Notes: generated by a model not told the origin, from the sequence alone. A stretch of 64,000 bases of DNA from Anaeramoeba flamelloides (GCA_027625915.1 JANTQA010000063.1:7025501-7089500); one strand, 5' to 3'. Positions 12,243-24,491 are shown, counted from the stretch's first letter. Numbers and translations are program-made.

Positions 12243-13638
12243 ACAGGTAGGACGTTTTTTCGTTTTGAAACAATGAAAGATTTAAAAAAACGCGTTTTTT
12301 CGAATTTTTTATATGTTTTTTCGTTTCATTCATTTTTTTCGTTTTTTTTTTTTGAAAAAGTCCTCGAATTCTTTTGAAATCATACTTTTCGTTTCTGAGA
12401 AGTGAAAAAACGCAATTGAAAAAACTTAAAAACCAAGAAAAAAAATTATAATATACAATTAGAATGTAATTACCTTAAAATGTTTAGAAAAAACGTAGAG
12501 ATTGCCTTTCTCTTTTTTATTTTTTAAGGTTTGTGACTATGTTATCCAATTCAATATTCAAATAACTTATTTGTGATTTTTCAACAATTACCCCTCTCAA
12601 TAATATTTTTTATTTATCACAAAAAAAAATTTAAAAATTATTTATTTAAAAATTTTTTTTCACAATTACTTATTTAGAAAAGATGATCAGTATTTTTTTT
12701 TCATTTTTTGTATGATACTTCAATTTATCAGTTAGAAAATTCTATTAATTTTTTTTTTTTTTGAGACTCTCCAACCAATTTTACCTTATTTTTTACATCA
12801 TCCATTATCGCATTTTGTTTTCTTCGCCTGTATTTTTTAAGAATCATTTATTATGTTTTACAAAAAAATAATTTCATTTTTTATTATTTACTATTTTACT
12901 AAATTACTTTCAAACAATTCCATTAATTACTTTTTTTGTCCAAAATTACAGCTTCTACATTTGTTAAAAATGTTTCTTTGTTGAATTATGGGGAATATTC
13001 CAAATATATGTTAAAATATGTAATATTTACTTACAGTTTTTAAATTACTTTAAAGAATTTTTTTATTGTTTCTTTCTTAAATCTATTCATTTCATTATAA
13101 TGTTTATTTACTGTAATATAAAGAATGGAAATCGAGAAACCAACAAAAATAAAATTACAAACCCCCTTCCACATCTAAAAAATCTACAAACTATATTATC
13201 TGGTAAATTTTATGTATTTTGTTTATACTTTTATTTTTTTTAATGATCGATCATAAATTTTTATTTTTTAAAAATATTTAATTACATCAAAATAAATTTG
13301 AATTAGAATTTTTTTGTTAATTTCTTATTTGAAAATAAGTCAAAATAAATATATACAACAAAATATACTTTCCATTATTTTTTACATTTTGATATTTTAT
13401 TTATTATTTTTTGGTTCAGTTATGAATAATTTTTGAGATGTATGTGAGAAAAAACTCTTTAGTCTATGTAACTAAAACACATGGGATTAGCCCCCTTTAA
13501 TTTTTTTCTTCCTTTTAACAAAAATTTCCATGGATATATATTTATATATATATATATATATCCAAGAAACGAATTTTACACGTTGCTCACGCGTGCGCCA
13601 ACGCGTTTAATAAAATCCCAAAAATCGTCATACCTGTG
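12243..13638 (+). mobile_element. 1.4 kb DNA element, family L copy 2
   Basis: Left end TACAGGTAGGACG and right end CGTCATACCTGTG, separated from copy 1 only by (AT)n sequence. Colinear with copy 1, with internal indels. The right end carries CTCACGCGTGCGCCAACGCG, one of the few GC-rich stretches in the neighbourhood. Confidence 0.75.
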
Positions 13639-14590
13639 ATATATTATATAAATATCACCTAAAATCCCACATATTATCATTCAACATTGTTAATTAACTT
13701 TTTGATCAATAAAAAATAAATAATTTTTTGATAGTTTTTTTTAATTTACTCCACTAATCAATTTTTTAGGAATTTCTTTTTTATATTGATTTTAAAATAA
13801 ATTCATTTATCAAAAAAACAAAGATAATCAAAATATTCTATAAAAATCAAGAGATTATTTAAAAAAAAATGAAAAAAAAAAGGACACTTTTTACTTTTTT
13901 ACTAGTACTAGGGCTTTAAACAATTATTAAAACCTGAAATTGAATGAATATATTTTTTTACCCTTTTTTAATATATCGGGATTTAGAAACTATGAGGAAA
14001 ATTACAAAAAAAAAAGAAAAAATAACAAATTTTAATATTTCTTCTAAAAGTTAACAGTATTTCTGAATTCTGGATTGGAGTAATCAACCAGTTACAATAA
14101 TATTTTTCCTGATATTTATTGCATAAAAACAGTAATTGCATAGATAAGATCCAAATAAATTATGTTGTAATACCTTTTATTCAAACAATAATGTCTTTGA
14201 TATATTACTGTTATTTGAATTTTAAATGAAAAAAAAGATTACACTTCTTTTTAAATATTTTTCAATCCTCAATTGAGTGTTCTCATAGAATCCGATTGAA
14301 GTTTTTGGATCAATTGGAAAATAGAAATTGAAAATATAGTGGAAAATTTTTCAGTTTATAATTCAAATACCAGTATGCTTCGAAATTACCTCCTTAAATC
14401 TCTTTCTCATCATCATACGGTTAGTTTGTATGTATTGAAAAACAAATCAACTCAGCATAACCATTGATGGATAAACTTTAATGTAGAAAGTGTCTCAAGA
14501 AACATCACATTGAACATTTTCACATCTAAGAAATCATTTTTTCATTTTTTCTCACCAGATTACTTTGTAACATTTGAAACGGATCCCTGA
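13639..14590. other. AT-rich upstream region of the AIRIM-like gene
   Basis: No ORF or repeat copy recognised. It presumably includes the promoter and 5' leader of the gene at 14591. Confidence 0.5.
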
Positions 14591-15124
14591 ATGAAAAAGT
14601 TTGAGATAATTATGAACAAAATTTATGAATCTGAAAGGCAATGGACAACTCTTGAGTCTTATAGTAACCAATTGATTGTGTCTTTGGTGAATATTGAACA
14701 AAGACTACCAATCCTAATGAACACTCAGGAAGAGAATTGGGACAATTTAGATCTGTTTCCTGATCTCCCCAAGCTCTTAGTTCAAAAACATATCCAAAGC
14801 TGTGAAAATCTCCTTGTCGAAGTTCGAAAGAATTTGACAACCTTCGAGCAATTGAAAACACTGATTCTGTCGTTAAGTGATCAATTGGATTCGCTAACAG
14901 AAATGATCTCTGAAGACGTTGATATTGATTCTGTTTGTTGGTTAACAAATATCAGTACAAACTTTTTGACAATTTCGCAGTGTTTGCTACATACGTCCCA
15001 AATGAGCAAAAAGATCGTAGCTTCTTATTTCTCAAAAGAAGAGTTGATAACAAAAATTACCAAAATTGGTCATTCAGAAACAGAAAAAGATTGGAAAAAG
15101 CTTAGTAAAATCTGTGACAAATGG
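14591..15124 (+). CDS. Helical protein resembling AIRIM (C1orf109), at least one exon
   Basis: 178 residues up to a likely splice donor (GACAAATGG|GTAAGT at 15124/15125). Unspliced, the frame stops after SLSYK at 15145. The protein is helical and acidic, without membrane segments. It has features in the order I recall for AIRIM/C1orf109: an N-terminal helix with a Trp, then a FPDL motif (about residues 56-59) followed by a long amphipathic helix (LLVEVRKNLTTFEQLKTL), a WL pair and a C-terminal K..W(D). AIRIM works with the SPATA5 ATPases in recycling factors from pre-60S ribosomes. The match is by eye and weak. If the donor is used, a short last exon should follow; a candidate acceptor TTTCAG lies near 15316, but the frame after it is not diagnostic. 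The G+C content and codon use are clearly coding-like. Confidence 0.5.
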
Positions 15125-15145
15125 GTAAGTTTGTCTTACAAATAA

Positions 15146-16086
15146 TAGGGGATTGAAGCTTTGATGAATTTTACACGATTTATTGTTTTTGATTTTTGAA
15201 CATTAATCCTCAGCATAAACATTAAATAAAAATATCAATGAAAGATTTTTTTTAAAGTTTCTTGGTTAAAATTCATTTCAATTATAAAATTTAAGGAATT
15301 CAGAGCAATTCATTTCAGCTCCTCAATAACTGGGTTGGCTTGATCAATTTCCGTTTTTGGAAAAGAAATTGTCGTTTATAAAATATTTGCTTGTTTTTTG
15401 TGCCAAATTTACTTTGAGCCTAGCCTTTTTTAACAAGAGAAAACTTGAAGGTTTTAAAAACCCAACTACCAGTTGAACAGGGAATTAAACAGTAATCTAC
15501 AGTACCCTCATTAACTCACGTTGGCTTATCATTTTCTCTTTTTTTGTGAAAATAAATGTGTTTAATAAATTATATATGAAAATAACTGTTGGAAGTTGTC
15601 TTTTTATTTGGGCTGTTAATAAAAAAACACTATTTTACAAAAATTAGTGACGTTTTTAAATTGGCTATTAAATAATTTTTCAAAAAAACCCTTTTTTTAT
15701 CATGTAGGATCTATATTTGGAATTTTTTATATTTTTTTCCGTTTTTTGGTTAAAAAAATGTTCTTATTTTCATTTTATTTTGTTTGTACAAAACAAACTT
15801 TTTTTTTTACTGTATTTTTTTGCGGGGGTAATATATGATTTTTATTATATTCTCAAACTAATAATGAAATTAATAGATAACGAAAATTATATACCGAGTT
15901 TATCAAGTATCTATTTTTTCATTTAATTTAAACATCTAAAAAAAGGAGGTATGGATATCAATATACATGATAAAAGAAAAATTATCTAGAATAAGAAAGA
16001 AACATATATCCCCAATTTATAAATATAATACCTTTGATGAAGTATTTATATTTTTAAGATATATATTTTTTTTTAGGATTCATTTT
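15146..16086. other. AT-rich DNA, possible last exon of the upstream gene
   Basis: May hold the final exon of the gene at 14591. ORFs at 15647-15926 are F/L/K low-complexity sequence and are not taken as genes. Confidence 0.4.
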
Positions 16087-16622
16087 AAATCCCAATTCAA
16101 AAATTTTTAACAAACCAAAATACAATTTTTGAAAAAAAAAAACTTATTCAACTAATTCAAGAAGAAATATCAAATTAGAACCATTCATAAATTGGAATAG
16201 CAATAGTTAATAAATTACAATAAATAACAAAATGAAGTAAATAATCATCAATATTAATAAATCATCGATGAGTTATAACTTTTGGAGATTAGAAAAACAA
16301 AAAAAAATGCATTGATAAATTAGTTTAAATTTTATTCAGAAATAATTGTCCATCAAATGATCAGACACCATCAGAATAATTTTATTTGGGTTCTTTTATT
16401 TTGAAAAAACGACTTTAACATAAATATCAAAGTTTCAAAAAATATATGATTGAAAGAAATAAGTTACTTAATTCTTAAAATGAAATAAAAATAGAAAACA
16501 AAAAAAGATTAAAAAATGATTTTCATATTTTTCAAAAAACAAAATTATTTCCAGTTTGAATGAAATTTTATGATAATGATTCTTTGAACAAAGTTAACTG
16601 TGTAATAAATTTTGAATTATCT
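16087..16622 (+). mobile_element. MITE family B copy 1
   Basis: About 535 bases, left end CCCAATTCAAAAATTTTTAA. Homologous to copies at 42244-42777, 48716-49248, 52655-53190 and 61962-62504, whose shared terminal sequence is CCAATTCAAAATTTTTAACA. It is non-coding. Internal blocks resemble family A (a GATC-rich block followed by a GATA/ATCATCAA stretch), so A and B probably share an ancestor. Confidence 0.7.
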
Positions 16623-16874
16623 TATGAATTAAAAAATCCGAATTGGGTGATAAAAAAGAGTCACTGAATTACATTTTTATAATTATTTTGATATTTTATT
16701 GTTATTTTAGTTGTCAATAAGTTATTTCAAATTTCTTTTTTAAAAATTTTTTTTTATCAAAAATTCCTAAATAGCTATCTGTAAAACAAAAAAATAGATA
16801 TTCGAAATAATTTTTTTTTATTATAAAAATATCGATTTATTTTATTGTATTTATTATCAAATTGAGGAGATATT

Positions 16875-18128
16875 AGAGGTTTTGATGATAACATATATTA
16901 TCATGATATTAACAATAAAATCGCAATAATATTAAAAAAATCGCGATTAGTCCAACTTAATTGCGAAAAATCATAAAATCGCGATAAACAACATTATCGT
17001 GATATTCACATTATTGCGAAAAAATGAAAAATTATTATTTCAATTTCATTTTTAAAAAAAATCTCTTGACTTTTACAAAGCCTTGAGATTTTTACAACAC
17101 TTTCCCCTTTAATAATGTCAGAAAGTATTTGTAAGGGTTATGAACTGTCTTCAAGTGTTTGCAAGTTTTGAAAGACAGAAAACTTTTATAAAGGGAATGA
17201 GTTTGGTTTGTAGTAGAAAAAAATTTTATTCTTTTCATTTTTTTTTCAAACAAAATATCAAATCTCAAACAAATTTTATGATCAAACTAATAATTACCCA
17301 TCTCATCAATACACTTGAATATAAATTATGTGTGTTTTCTTAAAATGGAGTTGTTACCTTCACAATTTTAAATAGCCAAAAAGAATGAAGAATAATTTTC
17401 CTTCTTATTGGTGATCGATCAAATAAAAACCTCTATTATTTTAATTGTGTTTTCTGTCCAATACAAAGATATCAGTAGAAAAGGAACAAGAAGACAAGAA
17501 TTGTATAAAAAATCTTAATAATTGGTGATCGTCTGGCAAGGATGTTGTGAAATCTTTTGAAGAGTTATCCAACTCCTTTTAGCTTTCTGAGAAAAAATGA
17601 AAATATTGTAACCCAAGAAAACATTCTTTAAAGAACAGATTAAGGGTTGGTTGTTTTAGAAGCTCTTTTATTCAACTCAATTTCCAACACCACCATTAAC
17701 TGAAAAAATATTTATTTCTCTTTAGTTCTTATTGTTGTTGATCTAAAAGGATCGATCGGTTTGTCAACCAAATAAAATGAAAACACAACAAAACTCTTTG
17801 ATCTGATCCTTGATTGGATCAAGTATCTTTTTGGTGGTTTTTTCAAAGAATGACTTTTTGTCACCTAATCTATTTTTTGATCAAAAAAAATTTTTTATGC
17901 AAAATATTTCTCAATTAGCCCAAAAACCCATCAACTATTATATCGCGATTAAAAAGTAATCACGATATTTTGGCATTTATCACAATTTTTTAATAATTAT
18001 CGCGATTTGTTATATTATCACGATAATATTGAATTATCGCGATTTTCTGATATATCGCGATTTGATGAAAATTATCACGATTTTTGTAACTTTATTGTGA
18101 ATTATAGCATGTTATTATCAAAACCTCT
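16875..18128 (+). mobile_element. 1.25 kb DNA element with TCGCGA arrays, family E copy 1
   Basis: The terminal inverted repeat is 18 bases, AGAGGTTTTGATGATAAC on the left and its near-complement GTTATTATCAAAACCTCT on the right. Just inside both ends are arrays of the palindromic motif ATCGCGAT and near variants (about 16917-17030 and 17940-18085). They are arranged like subterminal transposase-binding repeats. A second copy is at 47180-48625. Small ORFs inside (for example 17140-17343 and 18007-18204) show no domain. Non-autonomous DNA transposon, superfamily unknown. Confidence 0.8.
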
Positions 18129-18284
18129 ATTATTCAAAAAAATACCACCTTTTTTACAAAAAAAGAACATTTATCAAGATATTTTTATACTATGTATAAC
18201 GTAGGAAAGATTATCACTCAAGGGTTAGCTTTGTATAAGTAAAAAAAAAAAAAATTCTAAATTAAGACAAGAAAAATCAAAAGA

Positions 18285-18665
18285 AGGGTAATAAATAATA
18301 AAGATTCAGAAAACACTAATAAAAAAACAAAAACCTTAAACTTTTTTATTTGTATACTGAGTGTTGATGTGTTGTTGGTTGTATTCTTTTATATTAATTA
18401 TTTCTCAATTTTCTAAATCACTGCCTTAATATTACCAGCTTGTTTACTTAACACCATACTTGACTGAAGTTGATCTCAATATAAGGTCATAGGATTTAAG
18501 GTGAAATTAATCCCATTACAAGATAATTGAATATTAAAATGTGTTAAATTACCACATTCTTTCTCAGTGCCCATACTTTGTAGATCAAATTAAAGCCACA
18601 CCATTATTATTTTTCTTCTTCTCAAATTTTTAATATTAATGAAAAAAAAATAATAACAAAAAAAA
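18285..18665 (+). repeat. Dispersed repeat family I, copy 1
   Basis: About 370 bases that recur at 58815-59185 in the same orientation. Shared landmarks are AAAGATTCAGAAAA, GAGTGTTGA, a run ending CTGTTTACT/TTGTTTACT, and TTATTTTTCTTCTT close to an A-rich 3' end. It has no ORF and no clear inverted ends. It could be a retroelement tail or an RNA-gene-like repeat. Confidence 0.55.
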
Positions 18666-18993
18666 ATTCTTTTTTTGAGAAAAGAAAAAATTAACTCAAA
18701 AAAAGTAAATGGAAAATAATAAAAAGTTTCTTTTTTTTTATTAAAAAAAAATTGATCTTGTGGTATTAATTTTAAAATTCAAAAAAAGTCTTTGAAAAAA
18801 AATATTTGGTAATAAATAATTAAAAATTAGAAAATAAATAATAAAAAAGTGGAAAAATAAATAAATTAAATTTAAAAAAGAAAAGCAAAAAAAGGGGAAA
18901 AAAGAGAATTGATTTTGTTTAAATATCTAAAAAATATGAATTTGTTCTCGAAATCAATTAGAAAAGTCAAAAAAAAAAAAGAAAAATAAATCT

Positions 18994-19074
18994 AAAAAGA
19001 AAAAGAAAAAGAAAAAGAAAAAGAAAAAGAAAAAGAAAGAGAGAAAGAAAGAGAAAAAGAAAAAGAAAAGGAAA
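18994..19074. repeat. (AAAAAG)n hexanucleotide repeat
   Basis: About 80 bases of AAAAAG units degenerating to GAGAAAG, about 100 bases beyond the stop codon of the B-box/SPRY gene, on its 3' side. Confidence 0.9.
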
Positions 19075-19177
19075 AAATAAAAGCGGGTTCTATTCTAAAG
19101 ATTAATAACGCACAATAAAAATCTTGGAGGATGTATTTGAATGCCATGTGAATAGTAAAACAACGTTCAATCAGATT

Positions 19178-21819
19178 TTACAAAAAAGAAAGTTTATCAC
19201 CTTTCCAAGTAAAATCAATAACGACTTTTACATCCTTTGGAATTTTTTTATAAGCCACCGCCCATAGTTTAGCGTTTTTTCCAAAGGTGATGGTTCTTTT
19301 GTCCATATTCAACACCATATTGACGATGTCGCCTGGAAGGCATCTGGCGCCATATTTTTCTTTAATGTGCTTGTGGTATTTATACCCATCTATATTAAAG
19401 GTGTATCCCTCTTTCGAAGTGTGAGCTGTGCCAACGAAATCTTCTTTTACCACGCCGATGAAAATCCCACCTGTCTGTATGGATTTACCAAAGCTATCAA
19501 TTTTGAAATTGAATTTGTGGATCCCCATTTTATAGTTGAGCGTGCCTTTGATTGTTTTAAACCCACCTAAACTTGAAGCCACTCTTTCACACGTTTTGGA
19601 GCCGTTTGAAAGCGATAAACCCTTGTCAAGAAGTCTCCGGGTAAATCGGTCTTTCTTCGATCTCTTGGGATCAAGCTGCTCAGCTAAGTCTTCTTCAGAG
19701 TCCGAAAAACCTCCGGACAAGAAGGAGCCCCACGTTTCGTTTTCCTTTTCTTTGAACTTTGAGTCGTTTACATTTAATGAAGTTGATCTGACAAGATTCG
19801 AGGAAGTCTTTAAATTTGTTGTTTGGTTCAAATTTGAATTTCTCTTCTCACCATTTGTTCCATTATCTTTAAAAATTTGTGTCGAGGAGAGTGATTTACC
19901 GTTCGGCCCAAGAGTTGGTGTTTTTATTTTTTGTTTTGGTAACATGCGCGATAGGATGGGGCTTTTTTTAAATTTAAACTTATTTTTTAAATTGCCAACT
20001 TGTAATCCACTCCTCGGGGTTGGCTTGATTTGCTGTTCTGTCTTTGGTAAATTTTCTGGAATTAGCGATAGCTGTTGAACTTGTCGTTGTTGCGTTTGTG
20101 GCTGTGGTTGTGTTTGCGTTTGCGTTTGTGTTTGTGTTTGCCTTTGCATTTGCGTTTGTGTTTGCATTTGATTTTGATTCTGAATTAAATTTTTGTTTTG
20201 GTTTTGATTTCCATTTAGGCCTAAATTTTGGTTTTGGTTGAAGTTTTGGTTTTGTTTTAGATTTTGATTTTGATTTTGGTTTAAAAATTGGTTATTAGGT
20301 TGGGTTTGTTTTTTGGGGAAAGTATTTGGTTGGAATTTATTTCTGGGTAGAGCCAATGGCCTTGCTTTTATCTGCTGCTGCTGAATTTGTTGTTGTTGAA
20401 TTTTCTGTTGTTGAATTTGTTGTTGTTGCATTTGTTTCTGTTGCATTTGTTGTTGTTGCCTTTGCATTTGATTTTGGTTTTGATTTTGGTTTTGGCTCTG
20501 GTTCTGGCTCTGATACTGATTTGGGAATTGGTTAGTATAGGAATTATTGGAAGATTGCAAAAGTTGAAAAAAAATAGGGCTTTTAAGATTATTAATTTTC
20601 CTATTGATCATGAAGGCAGAGATTTGGAAATGATCGGCATTTTGAGCACAAAAAAGGCCACTGAAAATACTTTTTTGAGGGAAACGAGGGTCTTTTTTAA
20701 AGTCTTCAAAAGTATGCACTTGGCCACTTTGTGAGTCGATTTTCACTTTGACGTTAATTGTTTCAAGAGAAGGCAAAGGCTCGTTTTCTGTGTCCCTAAT
20801 GTCAAGAAGAATTTGAACCCCGTTCCTTGTATCGGATTTATTTAAAGGCACCGACAATTGGATCTTTTTTGGGTCGATCGGGAATTTAAATTTAATTAAC
20901 GATAGGTTTTTTTTTTGCTTCTGAACATCCAAGACTTGCTCGAATTTTAAACTCTTTTGATAGATTTGTGGCTGTGGATTGGATAGCACATCCTTACTCT
21001 TTTGGATTTTTAATAATTTGCTCAATAATAAAACTAATTCGTTTTGGCTCTGATTCTCATTTACCATTGTTTGGAGATTGTCAGTATTTACATTTTTTGC
21101 AAATTCCAAATTTTCAATGTCATTCTCTTGTTGCTCAAAGCAATCGTGAACTAATTTTTTTTTGCTCGAATACCATTTTTGGATTTCTTTTTTCGCTTTT
21201 TCATGTGAGAGCCTGACTTCTTCCATTAAGGATTTGAATACGCTGTCTACATTCTCAGAGACACTTTTGTGCTCTTTCTCAAGAAATAATTGATCCTTTT
21301 CTAAATTTTGTAAAAAGCTTTTTTTAAAGTCCAAACATTTGTTGATCTGTCCAATGTCGACTTCCGTATTCGCACCACTTACCAAAAAGACCTTGGCTTG
21401 TTCAAGTGTTAAACTTTCTAATTGATGCGATTTACAATCGTCAGTTAAACAGTCCCTACACACTAACTTTGCATGGTGAGGGCAATAACTTTCATATTGT
21501 TTTTGGTGTTTGGGGCACGTATTTGGTGGGATTGTGACTGTGTTGGAAGTGAAAATTTACAAAAAATATTTTGTGAAAAATTAAAAAGAGAAAAATAAAA
21601 AGTTTTCACACTTAAAAGAAAAATATTTTTTTTTTTTTTTGTTTTATTCTGAAAAAAGAACTGACCTTTAATCCTTTTAGGCTTGTGTGTTTTGAAAAAC
21701 GGTAACTGGTGAATTGTTAAAGAACAAGTTGAACAAAAATTTCCCTTTCCTTTTTCTTCTTTTTCACAACCAGCACAAAAAATAGTTGCAATTTGTCCAC
21801 ATAAACAATTTTTGCTCAT
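19178..21819 (-). CDS. TRIM-like B-box / coiled-coil / filamin-like / Gln-Asn-rich / SPRY protein, two exons
   Basis: Exon 1 is 21666-21819 and exon 2 is 19178-21537, joined in phase 1 (AAAG|GTCAGT ... ACACAG|TC) to give 837 residues. Domains in order: a degenerate first B-box (Cys5, 7, 15, 18, 29, 32, His37, His45); a good second B-box (Cys59, His62, Cys70, His73, Cys78, Cys81, Cys86, His89) that is only complete after splicing; a coiled coil (about 100-250); a filamin-type Ig-like stretch (about 275-380, ending NLKSPIFF); a Gln/Asn-rich low-complexity region (about 385-590); a basic/Ser linker; and a C-terminal SPRY-like domain (about 705-837, with GIFIGVV, GYTFNIDGYK and GDIVNMVLNMDKRTITF). 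There is no RING finger, so it is not expected to be a ubiquitin ligase by itself. B-box/SPRY proteins act as oligomeric scaffolds; the partner here is unknown. The many ORFs on the opposite strand mirror the Q/N-rich codons. Confidence 0.88.
21538..21665 (-). other. Intron of the B-box/SPRY gene
   Basis: 128-base GT-AG intron, A/T-rich with a T run. It splits the protein between the two B-boxes. Removal restores the C-P-K-H start of the second B-box in frame. Confidence 0.85.
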
Positions 21820-22588
21820 TTTGAAAAAAATGAAAAGATTTTTTGCATTTTTCTAATTGTTGGGAATTTAATATTCTGATACTGATTTACAGACTGTTGT
21901 TTCCAAATCAACCACTTTTATCACAAAATGTAAAAGATAACTTTTTTTAAAACAAAAAAGAGAAAAAGATGAAAATTCAGAGGCAAAAGATTTCAATTAT
22001 TGTGTTCAGAATAGTTTTTCGTAAAACAAGATCAGAAGTATTACTGTTTTATCGAGAGCAAGATTTTTTTCCTTATCAGATCATAAAATGTGTTAGAGGA
22101 AATAATTATTGCTTGATTTTAGTTTTTGTTAAGGACAATCAGAATTTTAATACTCAATATTGTACAAAGCCAATACCTTTGTTCAAAAAAAAATTATTAT
22201 AAAGTTGATTGATAAAGAAACTGTAAAAGTTTCTTCAAATAGTTTTTTTTAAAAACAATTAACCTTACGAGATTAAAAAAAGTAATAATTTTCCAAAAGA
22301 ACAAAATAAATGCAATTTTTTGACCCACTATACCTTTTACACTTTATTCTAAAATACACCTATATCCTTAACCATTTTTTTCAATATCACAATATTTTCA
22401 AAAAAGTAACCTAAGAAGATGTCGATTTTGGAACCTTTTCATGGTAAATTTCGAATTTGATAAGTGTTGATAAAAAAGATTTTTCATTCAAATAAAATAA
22501 TATAGAATAAAACCATAATTGGTATTTTAACAAGATTTCTTTGCTCAAGAATCTATAAAAGTAATAAATATACTGTTTTTCTGCAAGG
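21820..22588. other. Upstream region of the B-box/SPRY gene
   Basis: Should contain that gene's promoter. The ORF at 21969-22202 (plus) has no recognisable domain. No repeat copy seen. Confidence 0.45.
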
Positions 22589-22815
22589 TAATCTTCCAAC
22601 TATAAAAAAATTCTACTGGTATTTAAATTCTCAATAATGAAAAAGTTTTCACTCATTAACAATTTCATTTTTCAAATCATGTTTTTAAATTCCAAAGTAC
22701 AATCTACTTATTTGAAAACTTGATTTGTAAAAGGAAAATGAAAGAGGAAGTGAAAATTTTTTCATTATTGAGAATTCAAATATCAATAGATGGATTTTAT
22801 AGTTGGAAGATGTAA
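22589..22815. mobile_element. 227-bp foldback MITE
   Basis: The left arm TAATCTTCCAACTATAAA... and the right arm, read inverted as TTACATCTTCCAACTATAAA, match for about 90 bases. They continue through TATTTAAATTCTCAATAATG and a block of GAAAAA.TTTTCACT. Only about 40 bases separate the arms. It has no coding capacity. Confidence 0.75.
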
Positions 22816-22999
22816 TTTAAATTAGATACAATTCACACAGGAACAAAGATGGGACGAATTTGAAACCCTTATTGAAGGAAAATTTTATCAAAATAAAATG
22901 AAATTTCGGTGAAAAATCTCAAGAATTTTAACAGGTTATTTTATGAATGGATCATTATTGAAATATTCAATGAAAGTTATATGGAAATTTCAAGCAAAT
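22816..22999. other. AT-rich spacer
   Basis: Nothing recognised between the foldback element and repeat family J. Confidence 0.4.
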
Positions 23000-23225
23000 T
23001 ATTGTTGAAAATAAATTGTAAACTATCTTTCATAATAATTGGCCAATTAACAATCAAATTTTAAATAAAAATAATTTTAATAATTGAAGTTATCTATTAT
23101 AATATAAAAATTCAGATTTTAATATTCAATACTATACTCAAGAGATATTTATTTTTAGTCTAAAAATAAAAGAAAGAAAAATAAAAAAAACTGTTAAAAA
23201 AAATTGGGCAATTTATTTTGAAAGA
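23000..23225 (+). repeat. Dispersed repeat family J, copy 1
   Basis: Resembles 46605-46815 in the same orientation; shared pieces include GTTATCTATTATAATA, TTTTAATATTCA and AAAAATTGGGC. Decayed and of unknown class. A small minus-strand ORF of amphipathic, Lys/Glu-rich sequence (23213-23395) overlaps its right edge and is not called as a gene. Confidence 0.45.
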
Positions 23226-24456
23226 AGCATTACATGAAAAATAGAAAATTTAAAAAAGTTAAAAAACCCATTTATCAATTCTCCTTCCATTTGAATAACT
23301 AAATCTAATCTCTTTTTCATATTTGAAACCAAAATTTTCATTAATTCATCTGTTACTTCTTTCAAAATTTTCATTTTCGTTTTCCATTTTAACAAAACAC
23401 TGTGGAAAAAATAAAAAAGAGAAAAAATGATTTATTTGCAAACTTTTCATTGTGAGAGGAAAAACTTCAAAACGATACAAAAGCAATTCATTATTCAAAT
23501 GTAAGGTGGGCCAATTATTATGAAATTTAGTTGATTAAAAAATTTTACAATATAAATGAATAATACAGTGATCAAAATAAAGCTTGTACAACAACTAATA
23601 TCCGTGTTTCAAAATATTATATGTGATTTTTTTTATTCTTGTACCAAGGCAATATCCAATCTACTACCAAATAGTATATATTAAGTTAAAATCAATTTTA
23701 AAAGTAAAGGTCTGGTTATTTTCGGATAAAATTTAAATTATTCATGCAAATAGTTGAAAATTTTCTTAATATTCTCAATTTTTTTGAAATTTTTTGTTTT
23801 TTTGATGATTAAATTTTCTTATCGATTTACTCTATTTTTTGAGAGTAATTTTACAATTTGATCTTTTTTTTTTAAGAATTCCTTTTTAAATAATAGAACT
23901 TTAAGAAACCAATACCATATTTTTTAGGGTTTATTATTGGTTTCTTTGATTGGTTAATGTATTGGTCAACTATAACAAAAAACACACTATTTATTTTGAA
24001 ACACGCATTATATTTTGTTGCACTTGTTATTTTGACTACATTATATCAAAAATAAATGAAAATTTATTGAAATTACTTATGGGATATTTATTTTTTGTTT
24101 TTTTCAGGTTAGAAAAAAGAAACACAACCAAAAATGGAAAAAAAAATAATTATACTTTATATTCAGCAATAAAAGTTTTGAGATAGGATCACCATAAGCT
24201 TTGTGAATTTCATCATTTCCTAAATTGTTGTTATAATGAAATCACTAAATTTATTTTAATCCAAGATCTTTTATTGTTGATTTTTTTGATTTTTTTAATA
24301 TATTTTTGATTTTTTTTTCTTCTAAAAAACAAAACAACATCTAAAAATGAAAAAAAGCTTTATTAAAGCCCAAAATAAAATAAAACTAAAAAAAAAATTA
24401 AAAGAATTTAATGTTAGATTCAATCCCGATTCCAAGTCCAAACAACAAAAACCCCC

Positions 24457-24491
<35 letters not shown>

